A stretch of DNA of 64,000 bases from the NCBI RefSeq assembly GCF_900239495.1, contig NZ_OENE01000055.1:1-64000 (forward strand), read 5' to 3'. Each line of letters begins with the position of its first letter. Within the stretch, counting starts at the first letter, position 1. The notes beneath the pieces are model-generated. The model searched no databases and was not told the DNA's origin. It worked only from the letters and a program-made list of their open reading frames with translations. This document shows positions 8,901 through 17,274 of this stretch, piece by piece. The position numbers and the translations under genes were made by a program. Source of the stretch: Tenacibaculum finnmarkense genomovar ulcerans. Lineage in GTDB: Bacteria > Bacteroidota > Bacteroidia > Flavobacteriales > Flavobacteriaceae.

Positions 8901-11454
8901 AACCGCTACCGTAAAATTTCCATCTTCAGAAGGAGGAAGAGCTTTAATTACCATTGAAAACGGTACACAAGTTTTAGATCATTTTTGGATAGAAACAACA
9001 GCTAAACAAACAGCATTTAATTTTCCTGTATTGGCAAATTATACGCCAAATGTATTTGTAAATATTTCATTATTACAGAAACACAGTCAAACTGTTAACG
9101 ATTTACCAATTCGTATGTATGGTTCTATACCGATGTTGGTTAATAATCCTGTAACAAAATTAGCACCTGTAATTGAATTAGCGGATGAATTAAGACCTGA
9201 ATCAATAGCTGAAATAAATGTAAGCGAGCAAAACGGTAAAGCAATGACGTACACAATTGCTTTGGTTGATGATGGATTATTAGATTTAACACGTTTTAAA
9301 ACTCCAAATCCGTGGAATACTTTTTATGCACGTCAATCATTAGGTGTAAAAACTTGGGATGTTTTTGATGATGTTATCGGTGCTTATGGCGGAAAAGTAA
9401 ATCAGATATTAAGTATTGGTGGTGATGAATCGGAAGCTGGAAGTAAAAATAAAAAAGCCAATCGATTTAAACCGATGGTTACTTATTTAGGTCCTTTTAA
9501 TTTAGAACAAGGCGCTGGTCAAACACATAAAATTAAAATTCCGAAGTATATCGGTTCTGTTCGTGCTATGGTAGTTGCTACAAATGCTACAAATGATGCC
9601 TACGGAAGTGCTGAAAAAACAGCGTTTGTACGTAAACCTGTGATGATTTTAGCATCATTACCTCGTAAAATTACCCCACAAGAAACAGTAACCTTACCTG
9701 TTACAGTATTTGCGATGTTGCCATCTGTTAAAAAAGTGAAGATTACAGTGCAAAAAAATGAGTCATTTACTATTGTAGGAAATAATACACAAACCATAGC
9801 ATTTAATGAGCCAGATGAAAAAATGGCATATTTTACCTTAAAAGTAAATGATTTTAAAGGAATCGGAAAAGTTAAAATTGATGCCGTTTCAGGACGTGAA
9901 AAAGCATCCTACGAAGTAGAAATTGATGTGTTGAATCCGAATCCTATAACTACGGAAGTAAAAGATTTAGTATTGAAATCGAACGAAAAAAGCAAACTTA
10001 ATTTTACAGCTTTTGGAACTTCTGGAACAAACAGTGCAAGTGTAGAGTTTTCGACCTTGCCACCAATGAATTTTACCAAACGTATGGCATATTTAATTCA
10101 ATATCCGCATGGTTGTGTAGAGCAAACTACTTCTAGCGCATTTCCTCAGTTATATTTAGCCGAAATTTTTGAATTATCCGAAGAAAAAAAACAAGATATT
10201 CAAAGAAATATAAAAGCGACTATTCAGCGATTATCAGGTTTTCAAATATCAAATGGAGGTTTGTCTTATTGGCAAGGAAATAGTACAGCAAATAGTTGGG
10301 GAACTTCGTATGCTGGTCATTTTATGATAGAAGCTGCTAAAAAAGGATATGCGTTACCTATCGGTTTTAAATCGAAATGGATTCGTTATCAAAAACAACA
10401 AGCACGTACTTGGCGAAATAATTCTTATTACGGAAATAATTCGTTATCACAGGCGTACCGATTATATACCTTGAGTTTGGCAAATAGTGCTGATATTGCG
10501 TCAATGAATCGTTTGCGTGAAACAAGTGGTACTTCTAACGAAGCAAAAATGAGATTGGCAAGTGCCTATGCGTTAATCGGTAAAAAATCAATTGCAAAAG
10601 GGATTTTAAGCAAGTTAACAACAAATGATTATAGTAAACGACGTTATTCAAATTATGGTTCTCAAACTCGTAATAAAGCCATGGCATTAGATACTTATAT
10701 CTTGTTAAATGAAGAGTCGAAAGCTATTAAATTAGCCAAAGAAATAGCCGAAAATTTATCTGGTGAAAAATGGATGAGCACACAAACGACTGCGTATAGT
10801 TTATTAGCAATGAGTAAATATGCTTTGCAAAATGGCGGAAATACAGGTATTAATGCAAGTTATGCTTTAAATAAAAAATCAGCAAATGTAACGACTTCTA
10901 AAGCCTTATTTATTGAAGATTTAAAAGGTGTTGAAAAAGAAAATACAGTTGCTATTTCTAATAAAAGTAACGGCGTATTGTATGTGCGTGTTTTTAATAA
11001 AGGAATTTTACCTGTTGGAGAAGAAAAAGTGTTTCAAAATAATTTAGAAACAACAGTTCGTTATAAAACAAAAGAAGGTACTACGATTGCATCAGATAAT
11101 TTATCGCAAGGAACAAATTTTATAGCTGAGGTTACTGTAAAAAATATGACAAATGATAAGGTGAAAAATGTTGCTTTAACGCAATATATTCCGTCAGGTT
11201 GGGAAATTGTAAATACTCGTTTTACTGATTTTGGAAATAATACAACTTCTTCAAAAGTAGATTTTACAGATGTTCGTGATGCGAGTATTAGTAATTATTT
11301 TACACTAAAAGAACATGAAACTAAAACGTTTAGTGTATTGTTAAATGCATCGTATTTAGGAAGGTATTATTTACCAGGAGTACAAGTGGAAGCAATGTAT
11401 GATAATGATTATATAGCCAGAACAAAAGGAAACTGGGTTGAGGTTGTTAAGTAA
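5953..11454 (+). CDS. Thioester-containing alpha-2-macroglobulin family lipoprotein
   Basis: This is an 1833-residue exported protein. I chose the ATG at 5953 because it gives a clean lipoprotein signal: MKKIAKIIAVTLLVFFINSC with cysteine at residue 20. An upstream in-frame ATG at 5926 would put extra charged residues ahead of it and overlaps the -7 box. The N-terminal half is a string of MG-type beta-sandwich domains, including the family signature GYIYGERGVWRPGD (about 600-613). The thioester motif GCVEQ (C1388, Q1391) is intact. The region after it is alpha/alpha-toroid-like (GGLSYWQGN), and the C-terminus is a receptor-domain-like beta region. The family traps proteases by cleavage-triggered thioester attack, probably in the periplasm. 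The penicillin-binding protein PbpC, often adjacent in other bacteria, is not next to it here. Confidence 0.93.
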   Translation: MKKIAKIIAVTLLVFFINSCKKEHITQSDSNNYSEYVAVFPEEMISSVADFQFMLKKTPKITTISDAVITVNPKVKGKVLLDGNKIAFLPLEKLKSNTEYAVTLHLSKLYDGIPDDLKSFTAKVKTKELLFNVTLSSPIVSSKDVYAVEGVVNISDVIAWDKLSELVKAKYNNADISMNFETSEALVSEAFFKIKNLKRLEEDSDITVVWDGNSINSSSKGERTLTITGKNNFKVLSVEVVDTDKQHIEVSFSDPIKKSQNLDGLIAFKNTQKRRFTYKVKNNIVTIYPKSSFKNKVDLEVFKGIKNTEGFALKNGYSQTLHFQQLKPSLSFIKSGTIVPNSDNLKINFKAVNLKAVDVSVYKIYKNNVLQFLQQNNLNNQSNLRYVARPEAKYTVNLTNKGVDLTKENAFAIDLSEILSIENGAMYRVEFSFNHQYSNYSCDEKTNDTTIIYGKKEVATKKYNTASYYDNDDYYNYRWDDREDPCKTSYYYNKKRSTNILATNLGAIVKKGNNGTTFIAVTDLRTTEPVSDARVTLYNLQQQSIITATTNSDGVVIFDAIKNDAFFAVITKDKNTTYLKLNDGNALSMSKFDVSGTKLQKGIKGYIYGERGVWRPGDNLFLTFVLNDNANPIPEKHPIKFELINPQGKITQRKVLFKNRNNVYGYAPKTNQDAITGNWKLRVSVGGAVFNKTLKIETIKPNRLKIKLNTADDFIKADTDIDGDVEVKWLHGAIARNLKVDINGKFRQLKTEFPKFKNYNFDDVTRNFGTEEFKVLKGTLNNDGETSFSVTPSLKNKAPGMLKASFITKVYENGGDFSTDVFSTKVSPYKTYVGLLNAEEQQSKNYLFTDEKYTFNLASVNENGVGVANNLEVKVYKISWRWWWSTSDNGLSNYDGTRHHQTYKTLQVKTNASGKGSFDLKISENDWGRYLIKVIDKKSKHVTSNIAYFDWPSWYGKKKGNQDKTNATMLVFSTDKESYEVNETATVKFPSSEGGRALITIENGTQVLDHFWIETTAKQTAFNFPVLANYTPNVFVNISLLQKHSQTVNDLPIRMYGSIPMLVNNPVTKLAPVIELADELRPESIAEINVSEQNGKAMTYTIALVDDGLLDLTRFKTPNPWNTFYARQSLGVKTWDVFDDVIGAYGGKVNQILSIGGDESEAGSKNKKANRFKPMVTYLGPFNLEQGAGQTHKIKIPKYIGSVRAMVVATNATNDAYGSAEKTAFVRKPVMILASLPRKITPQETVTLPVTVFAMLPSVKKVKITVQKNESFTIVGNNTQTIAFNEPDEKMAYFTLKVNDFKGIGKVKIDAVSGREKASYEVEIDVLNPNPITTEVKDLVLKSNEKSKLNFTAFGTSGTNSASVEFSTLPPMNFTKRMAYLIQYPHGCVEQTTSSAFPQLYLAEIFELSEEKKQDIQRNIKATIQRLSGFQISNGGLSYWQGNSTANSWGTSYAGHFMIEAAKKGYALPIGFKSKWIRYQKQQARTWRNNSYYGNNSLSQAYRLYTLSLANSADIASMNRLRETSGTSNEAKMRLASAYALIGKKSIAKGILSKLTTNDYSKRRYSNYGSQTRNKAMALDTYILLNEESKAIKLAKEIAENLSGEKWMSTQTTAYSLLAMSKYALQNGGNTGINASYALNKKSANVTTSKALFIEDLKGVEKENTVAISNKSNGVLYVRVFNKGILPVGEEKVFQNNLETTVRYKTKEGTTIASDNLSQGTNFIAEVTVKNMTNDKVKNVALTQYIPSGWEIVNTRFTDFGNNTTSSKVDFTDVRDASISNYFTLKEHETKTFSVLLNASYLGRYYLPGVQVEAMYDNDYIARTKGNWVEVVK

Positions 11455-11486
11455 AAAAAGCATTGTTTAATTCATATTATTTCTTA

Positions 11487-11523
11487 AAAACAGCGTTATC
11501 ACTATTGATAGCGCTGTTTTTTG
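11487..11523 (+). terminator. Intrinsic terminator after the alpha-2-macroglobulin gene
   Basis: The stem AAAACAGCGTTATC/GATAGCGCTGTTTT (one G-U pair, ACTATT loop) is followed by a T run. The rest of the 11455-11899 gap shows only a promoter and an AT-rich leader. Confidence 0.85.
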
Positions 11524-11673
11524 TGTATTATTATTTAGTCTAGTTTGCTTTAAATCAATATATAAGGCGGTTTTCTCTTTGTTGCAAGGGGTTCTATCTC
11601 TTTTTTCAGGTGATTAAACAAGATAAGTTAGTTAAAGTTATGTTAAAATTTTAATAATTTTATATTAAAAAGC

Positions 11674-11702
11674 TTGTAATCAGGAACATTTATATACCTT
11701 TG
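11674..11702 (+). promoter_or_regulatory. Promoter for the coiled-coil lipoprotein gene
   Basis: TTG (11674-11676) and TACCTTTG (11695-11702) are spaced by 18 nt, fitting the Bacteroidota -33/-7 pattern. The transcript would carry a leader of about 190 nt in which I see no recognised riboswitch. Confidence 0.6.
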
Positions 11703-11899
11703 AACCAGAAATTGCTTTCTAAACAGTGAAAAAATAAAAAATTGCTAAAAAATTTATTTTTCAATTTGTTACAATATTATTGCCATTTATCTAAGAGAAG
11801 ATTTTTAAAAAATTCTTCAAAACTTGGGGGTTATTCTGTTGTTTTTCACTTAAAAAATTGTGTATAAATAATTACAAATAAATAATAAAAAGAAAAAGA

Positions 11900-14002
11900 A
11901 TGAAAAATTTTGGAAAATTTACGCTTGCCGTATTATTAGCAGGTACCTTAGGATTAACAACATCTTGTGTTAAAGAGGAAATGTCTAGTGAGGTAGAAGC
12001 TATTTACAAAGGTCATGCGGAATTACTTGCTGCTAGAAAAACCTTAAAAACAGCGGAATTAGAAATGGCAAAAGCAAAATTAGCTTTGGCGTTACTAGAA
12101 GTAAAAAGTAAAGAAAATTCAAATGCTGCTGAATTAGCGCAAAATGAATTAGCAATTGCAACTGCACAAAATGCTCTTGAATTAGCAAACCAAAAACACA
12201 TCACTGCTTTAGCAACCTTAAAAGCACAGGTAGAAGATATTAAATCGGAAGCTGTTAGAGATTATTTAGGGAAGTTTTTTGCTGAAAAAGGATTAATTAT
12301 TAGCGCAGAAGCTAAATTAGCGAAGCAAAACCGTCAATTAGTAAAGTTAAAAGCTGACGTTGTTGATGTTTTTAATCAAGATAACGCAATCAAAGGCTAC
12401 GAATTAGATGTTTTAGAATTAGAAAGCGATTTATTAAAAGAAACTGATAAGTTAGCTTTATTAGAAGCTGTTTTATCTGACCCTACAACTATTGGTGCTC
12501 AGGTTCTTGAAATTCAAAAAGCAATAGATGCTTTAAAAGCAACGAACAAAGAAAAAACTGCTAGAATTAAAGAAATTAACGAGACTGAATTATCTGCATT
12601 TGGTGACTATAGTGATAACTTAAATGATTATCAAAATGAAAAAAATTTATTAAATTCTTATAAAAGACAAATAGAAGCTGCTAATGTAAATATAGCAGAT
12701 ACTAAAGAAAGTTTAACGGAAACTCAAGAAGAATTAACCGAGTTAACAGGAGGAACAGCAGTAACTTATGAAGTTGCTTTAAGTAACAAAACAGCGGCGA
12801 AGGCTCTTTATGATCAAACAAGAGAAGCGTATCAAGAAGCGCAAGGTTTTTCTTCAAACTATAGCGATCTTATCAATAATATTGCAAATAAAAAAAGTTA
12901 TATAGCTTCTTATAAAACGACCATTGAGTCTTTAAAGAACTCTATAACTTCTTTAGAAGCAGAATACAAAGCAGCTAAATTAAAGTTTGATGCAAACCCT
13001 TCTGATGTTGTAATTACCAGTAACGGTTATGATGGTAAAGCAGGTATTGCAAATGATAGTTCATCTGATACTTATTATAAAGTTATCAGCAACGATAATA
13101 ACGAGGTTGTTTTCGGAACAACAGCATATACATCATATCAAGATGTTGTAAATAATGGCGGTGTTGTTACTGATTATTATAACGACCCTACTGTTGGTGA
13201 GTTTTTTAATGTTGAAAGAGATGACCAAACAAAAACAAATACAGAAGTATTTAATGAAGCACAACAAGCTTTAGCAAATGCTGAAACAAACTTGAGCGAT
13301 TATGAATCAAGCTTAAATTCTAGTGAATTAAGTTTAGCTGAAGATGAATTAAAGTTAGCAGAATTTGATGCAACTGCATTAAGTGGTAATTTAGCAACTG
13401 CTAGAACAGCTTATGATAAAGCAAGAAAAGATTATTATACAGCTAGGGATGTTGTAACTTCTTTAGAAGCTGTAATATCTTTAGAAAATAATATTTTAAG
13501 CGCAGAAAATCAATTAACACAAGCACAGCAAAATGTTGTAAAGTGTAACACTGAAATTACACGTTTAGAAGCATTAATTGACACCACTAAATTAGCAGAA
13601 TACCAAGCTTTAAAAGACAAGGTAACAGCTTTAGAATTAGAGGTTACAGTTAACAAAGAAAAAATGGACAATCTTCAAGGAGATATCGTTTATTTCAATG
13701 GGTTAGAGCTAGAATTAGAGGCAAACGAATATTCAGGTGATGATTATGACGATCGTATGGAGCAAATTAAAGGTCAAATTAAAACTCAAAAAGTAGCAGT
13801 TTTAGAGGTAACTGATAAAATTGAAGTTATTAAGCACCGTATTGAGCAGATTAAAAAAGGAAAAACAGATCTTACTGATCAAAGAGCAGAAGACATTGCT
13901 TCTTTAGAAGAAGGAATTGCTGTTTTAGAAGTTAAAATTGAAAAACTTAAAAAATCTGCAGAAATGTATAAGGCTTTAATGGAATCAGCATTATCAGCAT
14001 AA
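11900..14002 (+). CDS. Long coiled-coil lipoprotein, function unknown
   Basis: This is a 700-residue protein I cannot place in a named family. It has a lipoprotein signal (TLGLTTSC, cysteine at residue 23). Two Ala/Leu/Glu/Lys-rich coiled-coil blocks follow (roughly 30-360 and 440-700) with heptad-like runs such as ELAQNELAIATAQNALELANQ. They flank a small non-helical region at about 365-440, rich in Asp, Asn, Tyr and Thr (SNGYDGKAGIANDSSSDTYY), that may fold as a globular tip. The architecture suggests an antiparallel coiled-coil hairpin anchored by its N-terminus in a membrane. The outer-membrane barrel gene downstream is a plausible partner. Role not assigned. Confidence 0.8.
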   Translation: MKNFGKFTLAVLLAGTLGLTTSCVKEEMSSEVEAIYKGHAELLAARKTLKTAELEMAKAKLALALLEVKSKENSNAAELAQNELAIATAQNALELANQKHITALATLKAQVEDIKSEAVRDYLGKFFAEKGLIISAEAKLAKQNRQLVKLKADVVDVFNQDNAIKGYELDVLELESDLLKETDKLALLEAVLSDPTTIGAQVLEIQKAIDALKATNKEKTARIKEINETELSAFGDYSDNLNDYQNEKNLLNSYKRQIEAANVNIADTKESLTETQEELTELTGGTAVTYEVALSNKTAAKALYDQTREAYQEAQGFSSNYSDLINNIANKKSYIASYKTTIESLKNSITSLEAEYKAAKLKFDANPSDVVITSNGYDGKAGIANDSSSDTYYKVISNDNNEVVFGTTAYTSYQDVVNNGGVVTDYYNDPTVGEFFNVERDDQTKTNTEVFNEAQQALANAETNLSDYESSLNSSELSLAEDELKLAEFDATALSGNLATARTAYDKARKDYYTARDVVTSLEAVISLENNILSAENQLTQAQQNVVKCNTEITRLEALIDTTKLAEYQALKDKVTALELEVTVNKEKMDNLQGDIVYFNGLELELEANEYSGDDYDDRMEQIKGQIKTQKVAVLEVTDKIEVIKHRIEQIKKGKTDLTDQRAEDIASLEEGIAVLEVKIEKLKKSAEMYKALMESALSA

Positions 14003-14026
14003 TATTTTCTTTAAGGTAAACACAAT

Positions 14027-14056
14027 AGTACCCAAGTTTTACCTTGGGTACTTTTA
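14027..14056 (+). terminator. Hairpin with short T run between the lipoprotein and barrel genes
   Basis: The arms AGTACCCAAG (14027-14036) and CTTGGGTACT (14043-14052) form a 10-bp stem with a 6-nt loop followed by TTTTA. The T run is short and the next gene starts 30 bases later, so this may be a leaky terminator that sets the ratio of the two proteins. Confidence 0.65.
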
Positions 14057-14086
14057 ACTCAAAAAAATTTCTTAAAGAATTTAATT

Positions 14087-14896
14087 ATGAAAAAATATAT
14101 ATTGATAACATTATTATCTTTATCAGGTTTTGCAGCGATGTCTCAAAACGATAAAGAGATGGTTGTTAGCAGCCAAACAGATGCTTATAAACCCCAAAAA
14201 GGAAGCTATACCGTTTCTTTATTAATGGGACGAGGTTCTTACATAGAACAAGGCGGAACTTATGTTGGTAGTTCGCATCAGGTAAGCGGTCAAGCTCCTT
14301 ATGCCAATACTATTAATAGTAATGATAATAGCTTAATGAATATGGCAGGAGTTGAAGGTAAATACTTCATTTCCGATAAAATGGCACTTTCATTAAATGG
14401 AGGTTTCACTTTTAGAACCACCCCTTCATCAGTTAATATTCCAGCAATTTTAGACGATGAGAACGCTGTAGTTGTTCCTGCGTATCAGTCTATTATAGGT
14501 GAAGACAAGTACAGTTTACATGCCGCTTTAGGTTTACAATGGTATTTAAAACTTAAAAGCCCAAAATTGGTGCCTTATGTAGGTTTTTCATTACCAATAG
14601 ACTATACCAGAACCTCTAGTTTTGATCCTACTATTGATTTAAGTAATACATCAAGTATTTCTAATTTAGGGTTAAGTCATGTTGAGTTATTAGGTGTAGG
14701 CGTGCAAGCAGTTGCAGGTTTAGACTATTATTTAACCAAAGAAATGTTTATTGGTTTCGATGTAAAACCTTTAAGCTATAATTATTTAACAAACACTAAA
14801 AAGAAGAATGCAGGAACGCTAGGTCGTAAGGCATCGAATTCAACATTTTCATTCTTCGGACAGTATTTTTTCAAGATAGGATTTAAATTAAATTAA
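14087..14896 (+). CDS. Outer-membrane beta-barrel protein
   Basis: This 269-residue protein has a signal peptide (residues 1-19, MKKYILITLLSLSGFAAMSQ). Alternating amphipathic strands follow with Gly/aromatic girdles (GKYFISDKMALSLNGGFTFR, LHAALGLQWYLK, LVPYVGFSLPIDY). It ends in a C-terminal strand closing FFKIGFKLN, typical of small flavobacterial porin-like barrels. No specific family is recognised. It follows the coiled-coil lipoprotein at 84 bases with a leaky-looking hairpin between, so the two probably belong to one transcription unit and may form a complex. Confidence 0.8.
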   Translation: MKKYILITLLSLSGFAAMSQNDKEMVVSSQTDAYKPQKGSYTVSLLMGRGSYIEQGGTYVGSSHQVSGQAPYANTINSNDNSLMNMAGVEGKYFISDKMALSLNGGFTFRTTPSSVNIPAILDDENAVVVPAYQSIIGEDKYSLHAALGLQWYLKLKSPKLVPYVGFSLPIDYTRTSSFDPTIDLSNTSSISNLGLSHVELLGVGVQAVAGLDYYLTKEMFIGFDVKPLSYNYLTNTKKKNAGTLGRKASNSTFSFFGQYFFKIGFKLN

Positions 14897-14939
14897 TATT
14901 TTTTTATAAAAATACCTATTAAAATTTTATTTTATATAG

Positions 14940-14974
14940 ATCGCCTAAAAATATTTTTAGGCGATTTTTTTTTA
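14940..14974 (+). terminator. Strong intrinsic terminator after the barrel gene
   Basis: A perfect palindrome starting ATCGCCTAAAAATA and ending TTTTTAGGCGAT (14940-14965) is followed by nine T. Confidence 0.9.
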
Positions 14975-15001
14975 TACCTATACGTTATTTTTATTTTTTT
15001 T

Positions 15002-15099
15002 GAAGCTGTTACCTGCTTTCACTACTCGCTTTTTTTATTTTTTTAAAGAAAAAAACAAAAAAGAGCTCAAACAAACCGTTCAATCAGGGCTAGGGTTTT
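15002..15099 (-). repeat. Structured dispersed element, copy 3 (minus orientation)
   Basis: Read on the minus strand it begins CAAAACCCTAGCCCTGATTG, continues through TTTGAGCTC, a T-rich/A-rich hairpin and GCGAGT, and ends AACAGCTTCA. It matches the copies at 17505 and 63366 almost base for base in the outer parts. It lies next to a MITE fragment at 15150-15245. Confidence 0.8.
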
Positions 15100-15149
15100 G
15101 TTATCTCTTGGTAAGTTTTCGTTTTTAGATATAATTTTAATTTCTTTTA

Positions 15150-15245
15150 GCGTCTGTTTAAATTTTATTTGAAAAAAAATATCACAGAAAAATAAGGGAT
15201 CGCATCTGTCAACCTGAATTTATTTCAGGTTCGCATCCTGATTAG
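15150..15245 (-). repeat. Palindromic MITE-like element, right-end fragment (minus orientation)
   Basis: It begins CGTCTGTTTAAATTTTATTT (the terminal repeat) and carries the block ending GGTTCGCATCCTGATT. That block is the reverse complement of the right arm of the full copy at 38263-38545 (AATCAGGATGCGAAACTGAA). The central TTCGAGTGA palindrome is missing. The remainder up to 15480 is AT-rich with no recognised feature. Confidence 0.7.
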
Positions 15246-15480
15246 CCATAGTTTTCCGCCGCTATCGCAAGCATCTTGCTTGTGCCGTCAAAGAAGTTCT
15301 AATTTCAAATTCTATTTTCTACAATAAAATTTTTTCAGCCGAAAATTAAAAAAAATCACTTAAAAAATACTATATTAAATATGACAGATAAAAACTAATA
15401 ATTTTCGGTTTTAAAAAGTAAAAAATGTAATTTTACGTATTTAATAATTGCTAAAAACCCTCGAAATAAGGTATTAAAAT

Positions 15481-16968
15481 ATGGAAAACCCCCCCACTAA
15501 TTGGACTATTTGTACGCAATGCAGAGGCGAAGGAAAAAAACGTCGAAAAATAAGTAAAAAAGCACGACTTCAGTATCAAAAAGCATTGGCTAAATCAGTC
15601 AGTGAATCTACGTTAATTCCGCCAATTACTCCAAAAGCAAGCTATACTAAATGTATAAATTGTAGTGGCTCAGGCTTGGTAACAACAACAAATCTACCTG
15701 AAAAACCACTTGAAAATTACCCACATATAGCTATTATTGGCGGTGGTATTGGTGGCGTGGCATTGGCAGTAGCCTGTTTACATCGACAAATACCTTTTAC
15801 ACTTTACGAACGAGATAGTAGTTTCGATGCTCGAGCTCAAGGCTATGGATTAACCCTGCAACAAGCAAGCAAAGCAATTCAAGCGCTGGGTATTTTAAAA
15901 TTAAAAGAAGGCGTTGTTTCTACAAAACATATTATTCATACAACGCAAGGTAAAATAATAGGCGAATGGGGAATGAGAAAATGGTTAGATTCTGCCGAAA
16001 ATATAGCCAAGAATAAACCTTCAAAACGAACTAACATACACATTGCAAGGCAATCTTTACGCTTTGAACTTTTAGAGCAATTAACAAATAAAGATCAAGT
16101 AAAATGGGGGTATCAATTAATTGATTTTAAAGAAAATAAAAAAATAGCTATAAAAAACGATCAAAAAGTGGAAAAAACAGCTGAAAAAGTTCAATTAACC
16201 TTTCAAGTAAACGGAAAAATAAAAACAACCCAAGCAGATATTGTTGTAGGCGCAGACGGTATTCGTAGTTCGGTAAGAACCCTATTATTAAAAGATAAAA
16301 ACCCACCTTTACGCTATTTGGGATGTATTGTAATATTAGGGATTTGTCCTTTAGACGCTTTAAAAGGATTAGAAAATCCGTTGTTAGATTCGGCAACAGT
16401 ATTTCAAACCGCCAATGGAAACGAGCGAATTTATATGATGCCTTACTCCGCCGATTCGGTGATGTGGCAATTAAGTTTTCCTATGCCAGAGCAAGATGCT
16501 AAAATTTTATCTAAAAAAGGGGCAGAAGCCTTAAAAGAAGAAGCCTGCCGACGAACAGTTTGGCACGAGCCTATTCCTCAAATTTTAGCTGCTACACTCG
16601 CTGATAAAATATCAGGATACCCAGTGTACGACCGAGAATTGCTAAGCTCAGAAGCATTAGAGAAATCAGAAAAAATAACATTAATCGGCGATGCTGCACA
16701 CCCAATGAGCCCCTTTAAAGGACAGGGCGCAAATCAGGCATTATTAGACGCTTTATCGTTAGCTCGAACTATAAAAAAAGAGTGTGGAAGATTACCTGAT
16801 TGGCGAATTCAAGGAATTAGAAAACGGGTATTAACCGATTTTGAAGCCGAAATGTTAGCACGAAGTGCCTCTAAAGTAAAGGGTTCGGCAGCTGCCGTAA
16901 AGTTTTTACATTCCGATGTGGTGCTTCAAGAAGGAAATGAACCCCGAGGACGCGATTTGAATCGTTAG
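15481..16968 (+). CDS. FAD-dependent monooxygenase with N-terminal CxxCxGxG zinc-finger-like segment
   Basis: The protein has 495 residues. The main part (about 80-480) is a PHBH-fold flavin monooxygenase. It has the Rossmann motif IAIIGGGIGGVAL, VVGADGIRSSVR near 255 and the FAD motif GDAAHPMSPFKGQGANQALLDA near 400. Ahead of it are two CxxCxGxG motifs like those of the DnaJ zinc domain: CTQCRGEG (C11, C14) and CINCSGSG (C58, C61), joined by a basic linker. Together they could bind one zinc. Such enzymes hydroxylate aromatic or polyketide-like substrates using NAD(P)H and oxygen; the substrate is unknown. The gene is isolated between repeat-rich gaps. Start supported by the zinc motif beginning at residue 11. 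Confidence 0.85.
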   Translation: MENPPTNWTICTQCRGEGKKRRKISKKARLQYQKALAKSVSESTLIPPITPKASYTKCINCSGSGLVTTTNLPEKPLENYPHIAIIGGGIGGVALAVACLHRQIPFTLYERDSSFDARAQGYGLTLQQASKAIQALGILKLKEGVVSTKHIIHTTQGKIIGEWGMRKWLDSAENIAKNKPSKRTNIHIARQSLRFELLEQLTNKDQVKWGYQLIDFKENKKIAIKNDQKVEKTAEKVQLTFQVNGKIKTTQADIVVGADGIRSSVRTLLLKDKNPPLRYLGCIVILGICPLDALKGLENPLLDSATVFQTANGNERIYMMPYSADSVMWQLSFPMPEQDAKILSKKGAEALKEEACRRTVWHEPIPQILAATLADKISGYPVYDRELLSSEALEKSEKITLIGDAAHPMSPFKGQGANQALLDALSLARTIKKECGRLPDWRIQGIRKRVLTDFEAEMLARSASKVKGSAAAVKFLHSDVVLQEGNEPRGRDLNR

Positions 16969-16990
16969 TATAAAACTTTGATAACGATAA

Positions 16991-17274
16991 AACCTGTTTA
17001 AAATTAAATAACCTGTCAGTTCGAGTGATTTTTTTCCTTCAAAAAAATAGTATCGAGAACTTATTTAATAGTAAAGACATTTAAAATTCATCAATATAAA
17101 AGAACTCAAATTCTCGATACAATTTTAATTCCTTTGAGTCATTAAAATTACTCGAATTGACAATAACCATCAAAAAAAGCTAAAAATTACAGCAAATAAG
17201 GATGCTAAATTGAACTAAATTTCAGTTTATTATTTTTCTGTTATATTTTTTTAGATGAAATTTAAACAGGTTCT
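16991..17274 (+). repeat. Palindromic MITE-like element, full copy A
   Basis: The ends read AACCTGTTTAAA and TTTAAACAGGTT, a 12-bp terminal inverted repeat. Inside, GTCAGTTCGAGTGATTTTT and TATCGAGAACTT pair with AATTCTCGATAC and AAATTACTCGAATTGACA further on. It aligns along its whole length with the copy at 38263-38545. No reading frame of note. Confidence 0.8.
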
